Shown piece after piece: positions 50,803 through 61,112 of a stretch of DNA of 64,000 bases (its first letter is position 1; each line of letters begins with the position of its first letter). The stretch is from contig NZ_JBHSTQ010000002.1 of NCBI RefSeq assembly GCF_042660205.1, positions 270,856-334,855 on the forward strand. The letters are read 5' to 3'. Below the pieces are notes generated by a model. That model was given only the letters and a program-made list of their open reading frames with translations. It did not search any database and was not told where the DNA came from. Both the position numbers and the translations under genes were made by a program. This DNA comes from Sporolactobacillus kofuensis (GTDB taxonomy: Bacteria > Bacillota > Bacilli > Bacillales > Sporolactobacillaceae).

Positions 50803-53098
50803 CGACACGCTCCTCATCATCAGGCATGTTAAGAGAACATTGAGCATCAAGATTTACGGTTTGCCCATATACTTTAATTGATAATGAATTTCCTGATAAC
50901 AGCGTCAGCAATACTTGTTTTCCTTTAACACAAACATCAATCAAGCGCCCACGATAATTGATTTTAAACGCATACGAGCTCCATCCATTCGGCAAAAAAG
51001 GTGAAAAGGAAAGTGTCTCATTGTACGTTTTCATACCGGCAAATCCTTGAACAATCGCAAGCCAGCTCCCAGTCATCGATGTGATATGCAACCCATCTTC
51101 AGTATCATTATTATAATTGTCTAGATCTAGTCTTGCGGTTCGCTGATAAAGTTCGAGTGCTTTATCTTTCTTACCAAGCTCCGCGGCCAAAATCGCATGG
51201 ACGCACGCCGACAAACTGGATTCATGAACAGTAAGCGGTTCGTAAAAATCAAAGTTCTTCTCTTTTTCTTCTATAGTATAGTGATCATTCAAAAAGTATA
51301 AGCCCTGAAGAACATCTGCTTGTTTGATATAACACGACCGAAGAATCCGATCCCATGACCAGTGCTGGTTAATCGGGCGTTGATCAGCAGGAATGGCAGA
51401 TACAGGTTTAATGTCTTTATCAAGAAATGTATCATGTTGGACAAAAATGCCCAGTTCTTCGTCTTGCGGATAATACATCCGCAAGACAATATCTCTCCAA
51501 TGAGCGATCTCCTGATCGGATAAATTTAGCGTATTGTATTTTTCTTTGCTGATCGATTCAAGTGCGTCAATTGTATACCCGAGTGTCCAAGCTGCCATCG
51601 TATTTGTATACCAGTTGTTATTCACGTTATTTTCGTATTCATTAGGTCCGGTGACACCATGAATCATATATTTTTGAGCACGTTCTGAAAAATGAACCCG
51701 ATCTGCCCAAAAACGACTAATCCCGACCAGGACGTCAATACCAGCCTCTTCAATATAAGCTTTATCACCTGTGTAATTAACATAATTGTAAATAGCGTAA
51801 GCGATGGCGCCATTTCGATGAATTTCTTCAAAAGTAATTTCCCATTCGTTATGACACTCCACACCAGTGAACGTAACCATTGGATAAAGAGCGCCTTGTA
51901 ATCCTTGCTGTTTCGCATTGTGATAAGCACCATCTAATTGCTTATATCGATAAAGGAGCAGCTGCTTGGTTACACTTGGATCTGCTAATGCCAGATATAA
52001 AGGAACCGCATAGGCTTCCGTATCCCAGTATGTGGCACCACCGTATTTTTCACCAGTGAAACCCTTAGGTCCAATATTCAAACGGTCATCCTCTCCGTAA
52101 TAGGTAGAAAAAAGCTGGAACAGGTTAAATCGAATCCCCTGCTGTGCTTCATCATCCCCTTCAATGGAAACATCCGCCTTATTCCATCGATCTTCCCAAG
52201 CTGAGCGATGCTCTTCTTTTAGCTCATTATATCCATGGGACAACGCTTGAGCTAACAATTCTTCTGCGCGAGTCATCAGCAAGGATTGATCATAATCTCT
52301 GCTTGTTGTCACTGCAATGAGCTTATCCAATGTCGCCTTTTCACCGATTTCCAGATGATACGTGTACTCATGAGCTACATATAGATTTTTTTGAAAAATT
52401 GTTTTTTCTGCTTGTTGGTCCGTTTGTACACCCATTGAGGCGCAAACCGAGAAAACAGGAACACCAAATGAATTATCAATGGTTCTCACCGTAAGACCTG
52501 AATAGTCTTCGTAAGACTTTCGATCAGTCTCTAACCAGAACATTTCGTCATAATTCGAATCTTCATTTCGCACATGAGCATCAAGGAACGGAACCATTTT
52601 GACTGTAACATTTTCCGTTAATGCAGTTACTTGAAAACGTATAGCACAAATTTCTTTGTTTACAGCACTCAAAAAACGTTCTGTCTTAACTTTAACTTTT
52701 TTATTATTTTTTGAGACAGAGTAAGAACGATGCAATATCCCTTCATGCATATTCAGTTCAAGATAAAAATTCTCAATCTGATCTTGATAAAGATCCACTT
52801 CTTCTCCATCAATAAACAATTTAATCCCTATAAGATTCACAGCGTTAATCACTTTGCCAAAATACTCAGGATAACCATTTTTCCACCAGCCTACCCGTGT
52901 TTTGTCTGGATACCAAACTCCAGCAATATACGTCCCCTGGTGGTGATCACCAGAATAAGTTTCTTCAAAGTTGCCTCTCATGCCCATATAGCCATTGCCG
53001 ATAGAAGTCATACTCTCTTGCAAGCGTATGTGCTCTTTATTTAGATGTTGGGTTGCTAGTTTCCACCCATCAATATCGAATAGCCTTAAATTGCTCAT
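50780..53098 (-). CDS. mapA: Maltose phosphorylase (GH65)
   Basis: The enzyme splits maltose with phosphate into glucose and beta-glucose-1-phosphate. The 772-residue GH65 protein has the N-terminal beta-sandwich (SIGNGYMGMRGNFEE), then the (alpha/alpha)6 barrel with YWDTEAYAVPLYLA, and the general acid glutamate in VECHNEWEITFEEIHRNG. The C-terminal part follows. The ATG overlaps the yvdJ stop by four bases. It matches B. subtilis yvdK in order. Maltose is the likely substrate, but GH65 enzymes for trehalose or kojibiose look similar; context favours maltose. Confidence 0.94.
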   Translation of the reverse strand: MSNLRLFDIDGWKLATQHLNKEHIRLQESMTSIGNGYMGMRGNFEETYSGDHHQGTYIAGVWYPDKTRVGWWKNGYPEYFGKVINAVNLIGIKLFIDGEEVDLYQDQIENFYLELNMHEGILHRSYSVSKNNKKVKVKTERFLSAVNKEICAIRFQVTALTENVTVKMVPFLDAHVRNEDSNYDEMFWLETDRKSYEDYSGLTVRTIDNSFGVPVFSVCASMGVQTDQQAEKTIFQKNLYVAHEYTYHLEIGEKATLDKLIAVTTSRDYDQSLLMTRAEELLAQALSHGYNELKEEHRSAWEDRWNKADVSIEGDDEAQQGIRFNLFQLFSTYYGEDDRLNIGPKGFTGEKYGGATYWDTEAYAVPLYLALADPSVTKQLLLYRYKQLDGAYHNAKQQGLQGALYPMVTFTGVECHNEWEITFEEIHRNGAIAYAIYNYVNYTGDKAYIEEAGIDVLVGISRFWADRVHFSERAQKYMIHGVTGPNEYENNVNNNWYTNTMAAWTLGYTIDALESISKEKYNTLNLSDQEIAHWRDIVLRMYYPQDEELGIFVQHDTFLDKDIKPVSAIPADQRPINQHWSWDRILRSCYIKQADVLQGLYFLNDHYTIEEKEKNFDFYEPLTVHESSLSACVHAILAAELGKKDKALELYQRTARLDLDNYNNDTEDGLHITSMTGSWLAIVQGFAGMKTYNETLSFSPFLPNGWSSYAFKINYRGRLIDVCVKGKQVLLTLLSGNSLSIKVYGQTVNLDAQCSLNMPDDEERVDDEGSTV

Positions 53099-53973
53099 TT
53101 ACTCTCATCTCCTAGTACTGTCAAATGCCGGTTTATAACTTTTCGGTTGTTTTGAAAATGAGTTTTCCAAAATACAAGTGAAATAACTAGAACAAGCCCT
53201 ATCGATTGAATCATAATAAGGGATCCATAATCGAATGAAAACAAAGATAGAAACAGTGCTGCGATTGATGGCCACCCTGCTGACGTAATTACGATCGCTG
53301 CAGCTTCGCGTAACGAACGAATATCCGATATCTTCGAATACTTTGTTAGCCATAGAATGAAGGTCATGGCACTCATAAGAATGATGTTAGAAACCAGCAA
53401 AGCTGCAAAACTAAGTAGTGATACAACAGCTACATAGATTGGCTTATACTGATCCATCCATAGTTCGGAAACAAGCGTCTTAACACCACCCTTGTGTCCT
53501 GTTAATGATAAATCCTTGTGTTTCGGATAGTCGATCACAAATCCATATCCGTTTTGATCGGTAAGAATCAAATGATGTTTTTGGAAAACTAAAACACTCT
53601 TATATCTACTAACGCTGTGATGGTACCGACTTCCTGAAACCTTTAGCGTATTTTTTGGATCCGTTGCAACAACCACACGATTGTCAACCAATTTTTTAGT
53701 TTCAGCAGCACCTGTTAATCCGCCTTCTTTAATCGCTCCATCCAAGCGAACATTTCCAGTAACTGTCCGGTCTACGGTCGGTGCAACCAATGATAAAGGA
53801 GCTTGTGTAACCGATGAAAGATGTATTGAAATCGGCATCATTAAGCATCCATTGATGAACAGAAATAAGAAGACAAGTTTCCACCATTGAAAGCGAGTTC
53901 GCTCCTCAAAAATGCGCTTCAGACTGCTCATTGACACAAGATAATTAATTGGGAATCCTTTTTCTTTTATCAT
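53095..53973 (-). CDS. yvdJ: DUF1189 membrane protein YvdJ (MdxH)
   Basis: The 292-residue protein has a first helix at about residues 33-52 (LVFLFLFINGCLMMPISI), a soluble external stretch, and three to four C-terminal helices (VSLLSFAALLVSNIILMS and on). It belongs to the DUF1189 family found in maltodextrin operons; the function is not established, and an accessory role in transport is possible. The start is ATG 53973 with AAGGTGAG 6 bases upstream. It is coupled to the phosphorylase gene. Confidence 0.85.
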   Translation of the reverse strand: MIKEKGFPINYLVSMSSLKRIFEERTRFQWWKLVFLFLFINGCLMMPISIHLSSVTQAPLSLVAPTVDRTVTGNVRLDGAIKEGGLTGAAETKKLVDNRVVVATDPKNTLKVSGSRYHHSVSRYKSVLVFQKHHLILTDQNGYGFVIDYPKHKDLSLTGHKGGVKTLVSELWMDQYKPIYVAVVSLLSFAALLVSNIILMSAMTFILWLTKYSKISDIRSLREAAAIVITSAGWPSIAALFLSLFSFDYGSLIMIQSIGLVLVISLVFWKTHFQNNRKVINRHLTVLGDESK

Positions 53974-54036
53974 CACATTCTCACCTTGCACACATTATAT
54001 TTCTTTTCCCCACTACGATGATCATACGCCTGATTA

Positions 54037-54888
54037 TTATCCTTTCGTTCCCCCTGCTGTCAATCCGCTTTGGAAATTCCGTTGTAGGAGGAAAAATAAA
54101 ATAACGATTGGAATTGAGATTAGGAACGAACCCGCCGCGAACATGGCAACACGTTGATTGGTCGGGTCAGCGATGAACTGCTGTAGCCCAACAGCAACCG
54201 TCATATTTTCTGGTGATCGAAGTAGAAACGCTGATAACAAATAATCGCCAAATGGGCCCATAAATGCCCAAAGTGCCTGAACAGCAATCATTGGCATGGC
54301 TAGTGGTAAGTTAATTTGCCATAAGATACGTAAGTGACCGGCACCATCAATGCGTGCGGATTCATCCAAATCACGTGGTATCGTGTCAAAGTAGCCTTTC
54401 ATCAACCAGGTATTCATCGGAATACCACCGCCAACATAGACCATAGTTAGGAACCAATATTGATCAAGACCGTTGATAATCAGTCCAAGCACAAAGTATG
54501 CAGTGAGTGCTGCCATCGTCGGAACCATTTGAATGACTAGAAAAAAGATTAACCCATTTTTTCTTCCTTTAAATCGATAACGACTATACGTGTAGCCTGC
54601 GAGTGTGACAATGATGACTTGAATAATCATCGTTGAAACTGCAATAATCATCGTATTCTTAAACCACGTCAGATAGAGGGTCTGAGTAAAAAGTTGCTGA
54701 AAATTGGCTAGTGTCCAATGCATGTGCAAATCGAGTGTAAATGCAGTCAAATCACTAGCGTTAAATGCAGATTGAACCGTGATCAGTAATGGGTATATGA
54801 TAATAATGCTGAGCACGATCAGAAACAGATAGGTCAAGAACCGACTGAAAAAACGATTAAATTTTGTACTGCTAAGTATGCCTCTCAT
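54037..54888 (-). CDS. mdxG: Maltodextrin ABC transporter permease MdxG
   Basis: The 283-residue permease is the MalG-type subunit, with six helices and the EAA motif EIARIDGAGHLRILWQINLPLAMP (here DESARIDGAGH). The C-terminal LQRNFQSGLTAGGTKG end is typical of MalG. It follows mdxF by one base, so the two are translated together. It imports maltose and longer maltodextrins with MdxE, MdxF and an ATPase such as MsmX. Confidence 0.95.
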   Translation of the reverse strand: MRGILSSTKFNRFFSRFLTYLFLIVLSIIIIYPLLITVQSAFNASDLTAFTLDLHMHWTLANFQQLFTQTLYLTWFKNTMIIAVSTMIIQVIIVTLAGYTYSRYRFKGRKNGLIFFLVIQMVPTMAALTAYFVLGLIINGLDQYWFLTMVYVGGGIPMNTWLMKGYFDTIPRDLDESARIDGAGHLRILWQINLPLAMPMIAVQALWAFMGPFGDYLLSAFLLRSPENMTVAVGLQQFIADPTNQRVAMFAAGSFLISIPIVILFFLLQRNFQSGLTAGGTKG

Positions 54889-54889
54889 G

Positions 54890-56197
54890 TTACATCATCT
54901 CCTCATTACTGAAAGCATGCGTTTTCTTGAAAGTGAGTAATGACACACCTATGACAATAATTGATATGACAATAGTCACTGCCGAAGCCAATGCATATTG
55001 AGGTGATGTTCCCGTTGTTAGTTTGTAAATCCAGGAGATCAAAATGTCGGTAGAACCCGCACCGCCGCCAACATCTCCCGGCCCTCCTGAGTTAAACAAA
55101 TAGATAATCGAGAAATTGTTGAAGTTGAATGTATATTGAGTAATGAACACAGGTGCGGTGGCAAACAAGATCATTGGCAGTGTAATTTTTGTGAATTTCT
55201 GAATGGCATTAGCACCATCGATATTGGCCGCTTCATAGAGATCATCTGGAATTGATTGCAATACTCCTGTCACCATGACAAAAATATAAGGAAATCCTAG
55301 CCATGTTTGAATCATAATCAATGCGGTTTTCGTCCAGAATGGGTCTGTTTTCCATGGTATGTCTGAAACATGAACGAATGGGATATAATTTAATAAACCT
55401 AAGACCTGTTGATTGATCGCACCAATACTATCATTAAACATGTTTGAAAAGCTCATAATAGTGACAAACGCTGGTATTGCCCAAGGCAGAAGAAAAATGA
55501 TGCGGAAAAATTTCTTCCCAATGATAAACTTCTGATTTGTGATCACGGCTGTCAGTATACCAAGAGTAATTTGTCCTGTTGTCGCCAGAAGCGTCCAAAT
55601 GATCGTCCAGCCGAGCACACTCACAAATGTCGAACGGTACGCACTTAGAAAGAACATATTTACAAAATTCTGCAACCCTACCCAGTCAATAAGTTTTGCC
55701 GGAGGAATATGATAAAAATCATAATTTGTAAACGCCATCAATAGAGTTACCAAAACCGGAAACACAATGACAAATAACATAACAAAATAAGCAGGGATTG
55801 TGAGCAAATAAGGAAATCCATTTTCCCAAATATTTTTTAACATCGAGCGTGCAGAACGATTGACATAGCCCAATGTATTGTATTGCTTAGCCACTTGCCT
55901 TGCATCACTCACATTAAGTATGAGTACCATCAAAAAGACAAAGGTGATAATGATTTGTAATGTTCCTTTTACAAGTAAGAAAAGGGAATGGTCCCGAATT
56001 GGAACCGTTCCCAATGTGACAAAATCTTGAAAAGCAGGTATCCCAATAGTGACAAGTTCAATTAAAAATGCAATGGTTACAGCAAGAAAAGCAAATCCTT
56101 TTAGTTGCTGACCATTATACATTTGTCCTAATCCGGGAATGAGGGATAACAAACCTGCTTTCCTAACACTTTTTTTCTTAATATTTTGACTTTCCAT
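54890..56197 (-). CDS. mdxF: Maltodextrin ABC transporter permease MdxF
   Basis: The 435-residue MalF-type permease has the N-terminal extra helices (GLLSLIPGLGQMYNGQQLKGFAFLA, a TM2-like region), a long external loop, and the EAA motif DDLYEAANIDGANAIQKFTKITLPM near residue 330. The loop PGDVGGGAGSTDILISW matches MalF homologues. It lies 30 bases after mdxE. Confidence 0.95.
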   Translation of the reverse strand: MESQNIKKKSVRKAGLLSLIPGLGQMYNGQQLKGFAFLAVTIAFLIELVTIGIPAFQDFVTLGTVPIRDHSLFLLVKGTLQIIITFVFLMVLILNVSDARQVAKQYNTLGYVNRSARSMLKNIWENGFPYLLTIPAYFVMLFVIVFPVLVTLLMAFTNYDFYHIPPAKLIDWVGLQNFVNMFFLSAYRSTFVSVLGWTIIWTLLATTGQITLGILTAVITNQKFIIGKKFFRIIFLLPWAIPAFVTIMSFSNMFNDSIGAINQQVLGLLNYIPFVHVSDIPWKTDPFWTKTALIMIQTWLGFPYIFVMVTGVLQSIPDDLYEAANIDGANAIQKFTKITLPMILFATAPVFITQYTFNFNNFSIIYLFNSGGPGDVGGGAGSTDILISWIYKLTTGTSPQYALASAVTIVISIIVIGVSLLTFKKTHAFSNEEMM

Positions 56198-56227
56198 GGT
56201 GTTCCCCTCACTTTGATCGAAGCTTAA

Positions 56228-57493
56228 TTATTTATCTTTGTATTTTTGTGCGATTGTTTTGTGCAATGAAGACACAGCATCGTCAAGAGTTTGTTTTGGT
56301 GATTTTTTTCCTGAAGCAGAGTTGAACATAGCGGGTTCCATTGTTGTCCATACTTCAGCCATTTCTGGAATATTTGGCATTGGAACGGATGAGTCATACT
56401 GCTGAATAACAGCCTTTGCAAGCTCGTCTTCGCCGTTGTTAACCTTTACTTGTGCATCAGGATTGACTGGAATTTCATTTGCATCTTTATAGAACTTATA
56501 AGCATTCGTTGCATTTGTTGCATACGTCAGCCATTTCTTTGCGAGGCTAGGATTCTTTGTGTAGGCAGAAGCAACCCAAGCCTTGCCACCTGCGAATGGT
56601 TTATATTCCTGACCATTTGGCAATGTTGGAATTTTGGCAACTCCAAAGTTAATTTTCGATTTCTTATAAACGGATGCTTGCCATGGTCCATCGATTACTG
56701 CACCGGCTTTTCCTTTAACAAATTGATTGGTTACAAAATTGCCTGAAGCTTTCACATCCTGCATACCTTTAGGCCATACTTTTTGGAACCAATGTGTGGC
56801 ATAAGTCAATGCCTTAAGCGATCCATCATTGTTCAGCCCAATATCCTTTGGATTGGCACCGTTATTGCCAAATACATAACCTCCGTAACCAGCATAAAGA
56901 CCGTATGCAAAATAGAAATCAGTCCATTTTACCAGGAAACCCGTGTTTTTGCCGGATTCAGATGAAAACGCAAATCGTTTGTCTTTTGCTAACGCTTCCA
57001 AATCTTTGAATGTTGTTGGGGCTTTCTTAACCAAATCTTTGTTGTAGTACAGAACTAGCGCTTCAATAGTCAGCGGAACACCGTAGTATTTCTTTCCATA
57101 TTGAACTTGGCGATGTCCTTTTTCATTGAGGAAGTTGAGCATGCTCTTATCAACTTCGAGTAATTGACCTTGTTGACCAAGACCACCAACACGATCATAT
57201 GGAGCAAGCATGACATCAGGAGCCTTACCCGCTGGTCCGTCTAGAGTCAGTGCAGTTAATTGATCGAACATCGGTTTCTTAACAACTTTAACCGTAACGT
57301 TATTTTCTTTTTCGAACTTTCCTTTAATGCTGTTCACGAATTCAGCATAAGCTGCGTTTGCTGAATCAACGGAAACGGTCAACGTTTTTTTTGCACCGTT
57401 ACCGCTGCTTGATCCTCCTGAGCCACATGCCGCCAGTGTGAACACGAGCCCAAAAATAAGGATAGCAGATACTATTTTTTTGATGTATTTCAT
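56228..57493 (-). CDS. mdxE: Maltodextrin-binding lipoprotein MdxE
   Basis: The 421-residue solute-binding protein has a lipoprotein signal peptide with lipobox LAACG (Cys23), a Gly/Ser linker, and the MalE fold (TLTVSVDSANAAYAEFVNSI; MLAPYDRVGGLGQQGQL; KGKAGAVIDGPWQASVYKK). It captures maltodextrins outside the cell. Its promoter carries a cre site and a LacI-type motif. Ribosome site GGGAGGG precedes the ATG. Confidence 0.95.
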   Translation of the reverse strand: MKYIKKIVSAILIFGLVFTLAACGSGGSSSGNGAKKTLTVSVDSANAAYAEFVNSIKGKFEKENNVTVKVVKKPMFDQLTALTLDGPAGKAPDVMLAPYDRVGGLGQQGQLLEVDKSMLNFLNEKGHRQVQYGKKYYGVPLTIEALVLYYNKDLVKKAPTTFKDLEALAKDKRFAFSSESGKNTGFLVKWTDFYFAYGLYAGYGGYVFGNNGANPKDIGLNNDGSLKALTYATHWFQKVWPKGMQDVKASGNFVTNQFVKGKAGAVIDGPWQASVYKKSKINFGVAKIPTLPNGQEYKPFAGGKAWVASAYTKNPSLAKKWLTYATNATNAYKFYKDANEIPVNPDAQVKVNNGEDELAKAVIQQYDSSVPMPNIPEMAEVWTTMEPAMFNSASGKKSPKQTLDDAVSSLHKTIAQKYKDK

Positions 57494-57525
57494 TTCTCTT
57501 TCCCTCCCTTTGATCTTACAAGCGT

Positions 57526-57581
57526 ATTATAAGGTTTATTTGTAAACGGTTTCAACAACTGTTTTCATGTTACCGATAACA
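57526..57581 (-). promoter_or_regulatory. mdxE promoter with cre and a LacI-type operator
   Basis: On the minus strand -35 TTGAAA (57550-57555) and -10 TATAAT (57526-57531) are 18 bases apart. The cre TGAAACCGTTTACA (57541-57554) overlaps the -35. Upstream, TGTTACCGATAACA (57568-57581) has perfect TGTTA/TAACA arms and recurs as TGTTACCGCTAACA at 61150, so it is a candidate MdxR site. Confidence 0.78.
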
Positions 57582-57594
57582 AGATGTAAAGCAC

Positions 57595-59382
57595 TCAAAC
57601 TCCTCTTTTGAGAACAGCAAACCACTGCGCTGAAACGTCGACTTTTTTGGTTTCGAGCTCCTTGCCATTCCAAATATCCGTATAAGAATAGGCCTCGTCT
57701 AATGAAACGCTTACTTCCTTATCTCCATGGTTAAAGATGAAAATGATCGCGTGTTTGCCTAATTCTCTACTGAAACCTATTGCCGATGAATCATTGGTTT
57801 CCAACCAATGAAGACTACCTTTTGAAAGAATCTCCTGATAATCTTTTCGCAGCTTGATTAACTTCTGTGTGAAGAGAAGCATTTCTCGGTCTTGCTTCTC
57901 TTCATCCCAAATCATACATTTTCGACATAGTGGATCATTGCCGCCGTCAAGTCCAACTTCTGTTCCATAATAAATGCATGGTGAACCCGTTTGTGCAAAC
58001 AAGAATGCAAGTGCCTGTTTCACTTTTTGAGCATCGCCCTTTGCCAAGGTCAAAATTCGGGCAGTGTCATGACTGTCTAGAAGATTAAATGCTGCTTCAT
58101 TGACATTCCGACTGTATTTCATAAAATGTTCATTCAGGCTACTGATCAATTGTGAAGAATCAATCTTATCTTCAATAAAGAAATTAATAATTGATTTTGT
58201 TAACGGATAGTTCATCACACTGTGAAATTCATCGCCTTGAAGCCAGTTCCATGCATTATGCCAAATTTCACCGACAATATACAAGTCTTCTTTTTCTTTC
58301 AGGACTGCCTGATGAAACTTTTTCCAAAAAGCATGATCTACTTCATTAGCGACATCCAGTCTCCATCCATCGATATCAAACTCTCTAATCCAATATGTTG
58401 CAATGTCTAATAAATAGTTTTGTACTTCTGGGTTCGCTGTGTTTAATTTCGGCATGGTCGTAGTAAACCCAAAAGCATCAAAAGATAGCGACGGTTTACC
58501 ATCAAAATTGCCATTTTCTCCATCGCGTACAGGGAATGAATGAATATGGAACCAATCTTTGTAGACTGATTTCTGCTCATTCTCGATGACATCCTGCCAT
58601 TGCTTTGATTTACTGCCGATATGATTAAAAACGGCATCAAGCATGATCCGAATGCCTCTCTTATGAGCTTCTTGAACTAATGTACGAAATGTTTCTTTGT
58701 CGCCGAAGTGCGGATCTATCGTATAATAATCCAAAGTATCATATTTATGATTCGTAGGCGATTTAAAAATTGGATTTAGATAGATACCACTAATTCCCAG
58801 ATCTTTTAAATAATCTAAACGATTAATAATTCCCTGAATATCGCCGCCAAAAAAATCATCTCGATCAGGATCTTTCGAACCCCATGGCAGTACATTCTCT
58901 GGGGATCGATCGGGATCTCCATTTTCAAATCGTTCTGGAAAAATTTGATACCATACTGATGACTTTACCCACTCTGGTGTTTTGAACAAATCAACTTCAT
59001 GAATATATGGAAATTTAAAAAAGTTATCGGGAACTGAAAATGTGACCTGGTCATTTGGTAAGAATTCACGATCCCCATAGAAGACAGACGCTCCATTTGA
59101 ATCTGTGAGAACAAATGCATACTGCAAACGCCGATGCTCAGGTTTAACGGCAATAAACCAATAATCATGAAGACTGGTCGTCGCACTCTTTTTCATTTCA
59201 ACTCGCCCACTTACCCATCGATAATTCTCGCCGACTTTGACATTTTCATACGGATCTCCGTAGACAAGAATCACGGATTGGATATCGTCTTTCTTAGAAC
59301 GTACTTTAAGATGCATTGTTTCTTTATCATAAGGATAGGCGTATGAACTGCACGGCTGATGATATATTGCTGATTTTTCCAT
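57595..59382 (-). CDS. Neopullulanase/maltogenic amylase (GH13_20)
   Basis: The 595-residue enzyme has an N-terminal CBM34-type beta domain (residues 1-125). The GH13 barrel follows, with MLDAVFNHIG, GWRLDVANEVD (nucleophile Asp), the general acid glutamate in YIVGEIWHNA, and FNLLDSHDT. The length and N-domain fit the intracellular neopullulanase/cyclomaltodextrinase group, which degrades cyclodextrins and short maltodextrins in the cytosol; no signal peptide is present. It equals B. subtilis yvdF in place. It is 15 bases from the alpha-glucosidase gene. Confidence 0.93.
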   Translation of the reverse strand: MEKSAIYHQPCSSYAYPYDKETMHLKVRSKKDDIQSVILVYGDPYENVKVGENYRWVSGRVEMKKSATTSLHDYWFIAVKPEHRRLQYAFVLTDSNGASVFYGDREFLPNDQVTFSVPDNFFKFPYIHEVDLFKTPEWVKSSVWYQIFPERFENGDPDRSPENVLPWGSKDPDRDDFFGGDIQGIINRLDYLKDLGISGIYLNPIFKSPTNHKYDTLDYYTIDPHFGDKETFRTLVQEAHKRGIRIMLDAVFNHIGSKSKQWQDVIENEQKSVYKDWFHIHSFPVRDGENGNFDGKPSLSFDAFGFTTTMPKLNTANPEVQNYLLDIATYWIREFDIDGWRLDVANEVDHAFWKKFHQAVLKEKEDLYIVGEIWHNAWNWLQGDEFHSVMNYPLTKSIINFFIEDKIDSSQLISSLNEHFMKYSRNVNEAAFNLLDSHDTARILTLAKGDAQKVKQALAFLFAQTGSPCIYYGTEVGLDGGNDPLCRKCMIWDEEKQDREMLLFTQKLIKLRKDYQEILSKGSLHWLETNDSSAIGFSRELGKHAIIFIFNHGDKEVSVSLDEAYSYTDIWNGKELETKKVDVSAQWFAVLKRGV

Positions 59383-59397
59383 TATTGATCCTCCTTT

Positions 59398-61083
59398 TCA
59401 TTCTTTGATCAACACATAGCACTCATAAGGCGCTAGTCGACTCGCTTCATCGTACTTGAATTTTCCTAAGTTATTCAGTAAACACGTCCATGAAGTCAGA
59501 TCAGGTATTTCCAGTAACTGCGGGTGATTCGAAAAATTACAGATGACAAGAGCTGTCTTCCCTACTTCCTGACGTTCATAACCGTAGATCAATTGATTTT
59601 CTATATCTAGAATTCGACATGGTCCTTCAACAAATAGTTGATGACTCGCTCTTAACTTCAAAAGTCTGCGGTAATAATTGAGAATAGAATTAGGATCATT
59701 CTCCTGCTGTTGGACATTGACCTGATGATCGTCCTTATTAACCCCTAACCATGGATGCATTTCAGAAAATCCAGAGTAAGCACTCGTGTCCCATTGCATC
59801 GCGCCACGCGATGTGTGTTTTGATCGTAAGTACACAAACTGCATCATCTGATCGTAGCTATACCCCAGTTTCAGAAGATGAGCAGCTGATGCTGAAAGTG
59901 CCGAATCATGATAATCTTCAACTTGTTCCAGTTTTAAACTGGTCATACCAATCTCTTCTCCTTGAAAGATAAATGGCATACCCCAATGCAGGTACATGAG
60001 TGTTGCGAGCATCTTCGCACGTTCATTACGATAGCGGCCCGGATCACCTAATCTTGATAGCATACGCGGCATATCATGGTTATTTAAGAATAACGCAGGC
60101 CATCCTTCTTTATATAGCTCTTCTTGCCAATGCTTCATTATTTTTCGAAAAGATATTAAATCAAAATGCTCTTCCTGCCACTCTTTAGGAAGTCGGGTAT
60201 CTCCGCTAAATGTAACCGCATCCAAATGTTTGAATGAAATAACACAATCACATTCTTTGCGGTCTTGTTTGGTGTATCGTTTCGCTAATTCAACATCTGC
60301 TGAAGCAGCTTCACCAATTAAAAGACAATCGGGTTTCATTCGTTTCATTTGTTGACTGAATTCACGAATGAACGCATGTACTTTTGGTAAATTGGCATAA
60401 CACGGCTCTGCAATCACAAACTCTTCATTTTGGTCAGGATTATTAAAGTCACAAAAGCTCTGATCCTTAGCCAAGTGAATGATTGCATCCAGTCGGAAGC
60501 CGTCAATCCCCTTTTCCAGCCAATACCTTGCCATTTTGTAGACTTCAGTTCTGACTCTAGGATTTTCCCAGTTAAGATCCGGCATCTTCTTATCGAACAA
60601 GTGAAAATAGTATTGTTTGGTTAAAGGTTCATAAGCCCATACACTTCCGCCAAAGAAAGACGCCCAGTTATTCGGCTCTTTACCATCCTTCCCATCTCGC
60701 CAGATATAGAAATCCCTGTACGGATTGTCAAGACTCTTTCTCGCTTCCTGAAACCACGGATGCTGATCCGATGTATGATTAACAACTAAGTCAAAAATGA
60801 CTTTAAGATTTCGCTTCTTCGCTTCAACAATCAGTTGCTCCATATCAGCATCCGTACCGAACTGCGGATCAATTGCATAATAATCACTTACATCATATCC
60901 ATTGTCTACTTGAGGAGATTTAAAAATAGGATTAATCCAAATCACATTAACCCCCAAAGATTTAATATAATCCATCTTTTCTACAATGCCTTGAAGGTCG
61001 CCAATCCCGTCTCCATTAGTGTCATTGAAACTTTTTGGATAGATTTGATACACGATTGCTTTATGCCACCAAGGCTTATCCAT
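59398..61083 (-). CDS. malL: Oligo-1,6-glucosidase/alpha-glucosidase (GH13, MalL-like)
   Basis: The 561-residue cytosolic enzyme has the GH13 signatures FDLVVNHTSDQHPWF, GFRLDAIIHLAKD (nucleophile Asp), LLIGEAASAD (general acid Glu) and FLNNHDMPRM. It starts WWHKAIVYQIYPKSFNDTNGDGIGDL, the oligo-1,6-glucosidase/trehalose hydrolase opening. It would cleave isomaltose-type and maltose-type linkages. Substrate specificity cannot be settled by eye. In B. subtilis malL lies near the end of the operon, but here the gene is first after mdxR. GGAGGTGAGG precedes the ATG. Confidence 0.88.
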   Translation of the reverse strand: MDKPWWHKAIVYQIYPKSFNDTNGDGIGDLQGIVEKMDYIKSLGVNVIWINPIFKSPQVDNGYDVSDYYAIDPQFGTDADMEQLIVEAKKRNLKVIFDLVVNHTSDQHPWFQEARKSLDNPYRDFYIWRDGKDGKEPNNWASFFGGSVWAYEPLTKQYYFHLFDKKMPDLNWENPRVRTEVYKMARYWLEKGIDGFRLDAIIHLAKDQSFCDFNNPDQNEEFVIAEPCYANLPKVHAFIREFSQQMKRMKPDCLLIGEAASADVELAKRYTKQDRKECDCVISFKHLDAVTFSGDTRLPKEWQEEHFDLISFRKIMKHWQEELYKEGWPALFLNNHDMPRMLSRLGDPGRYRNERAKMLATLMYLHWGMPFIFQGEEIGMTSLKLEQVEDYHDSALSASAAHLLKLGYSYDQMMQFVYLRSKHTSRGAMQWDTSAYSGFSEMHPWLGVNKDDHQVNVQQQENDPNSILNYYRRLLKLRASHQLFVEGPCRILDIENQLIYGYERQEVGKTALVICNFSNHPQLLEIPDLTSWTCLLNNLGKFKYDEASRLAPYECYVLIKE

Positions 61084-61112
61084 TTACCTCACCTCCTTTA
61101 CTCCTTAAAATT

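Noticed and set aside
52730..53044. 104-codon plus-strand frame
   Set aside because: It is antisense to the maltose phosphorylase gene and has no ribosome site.
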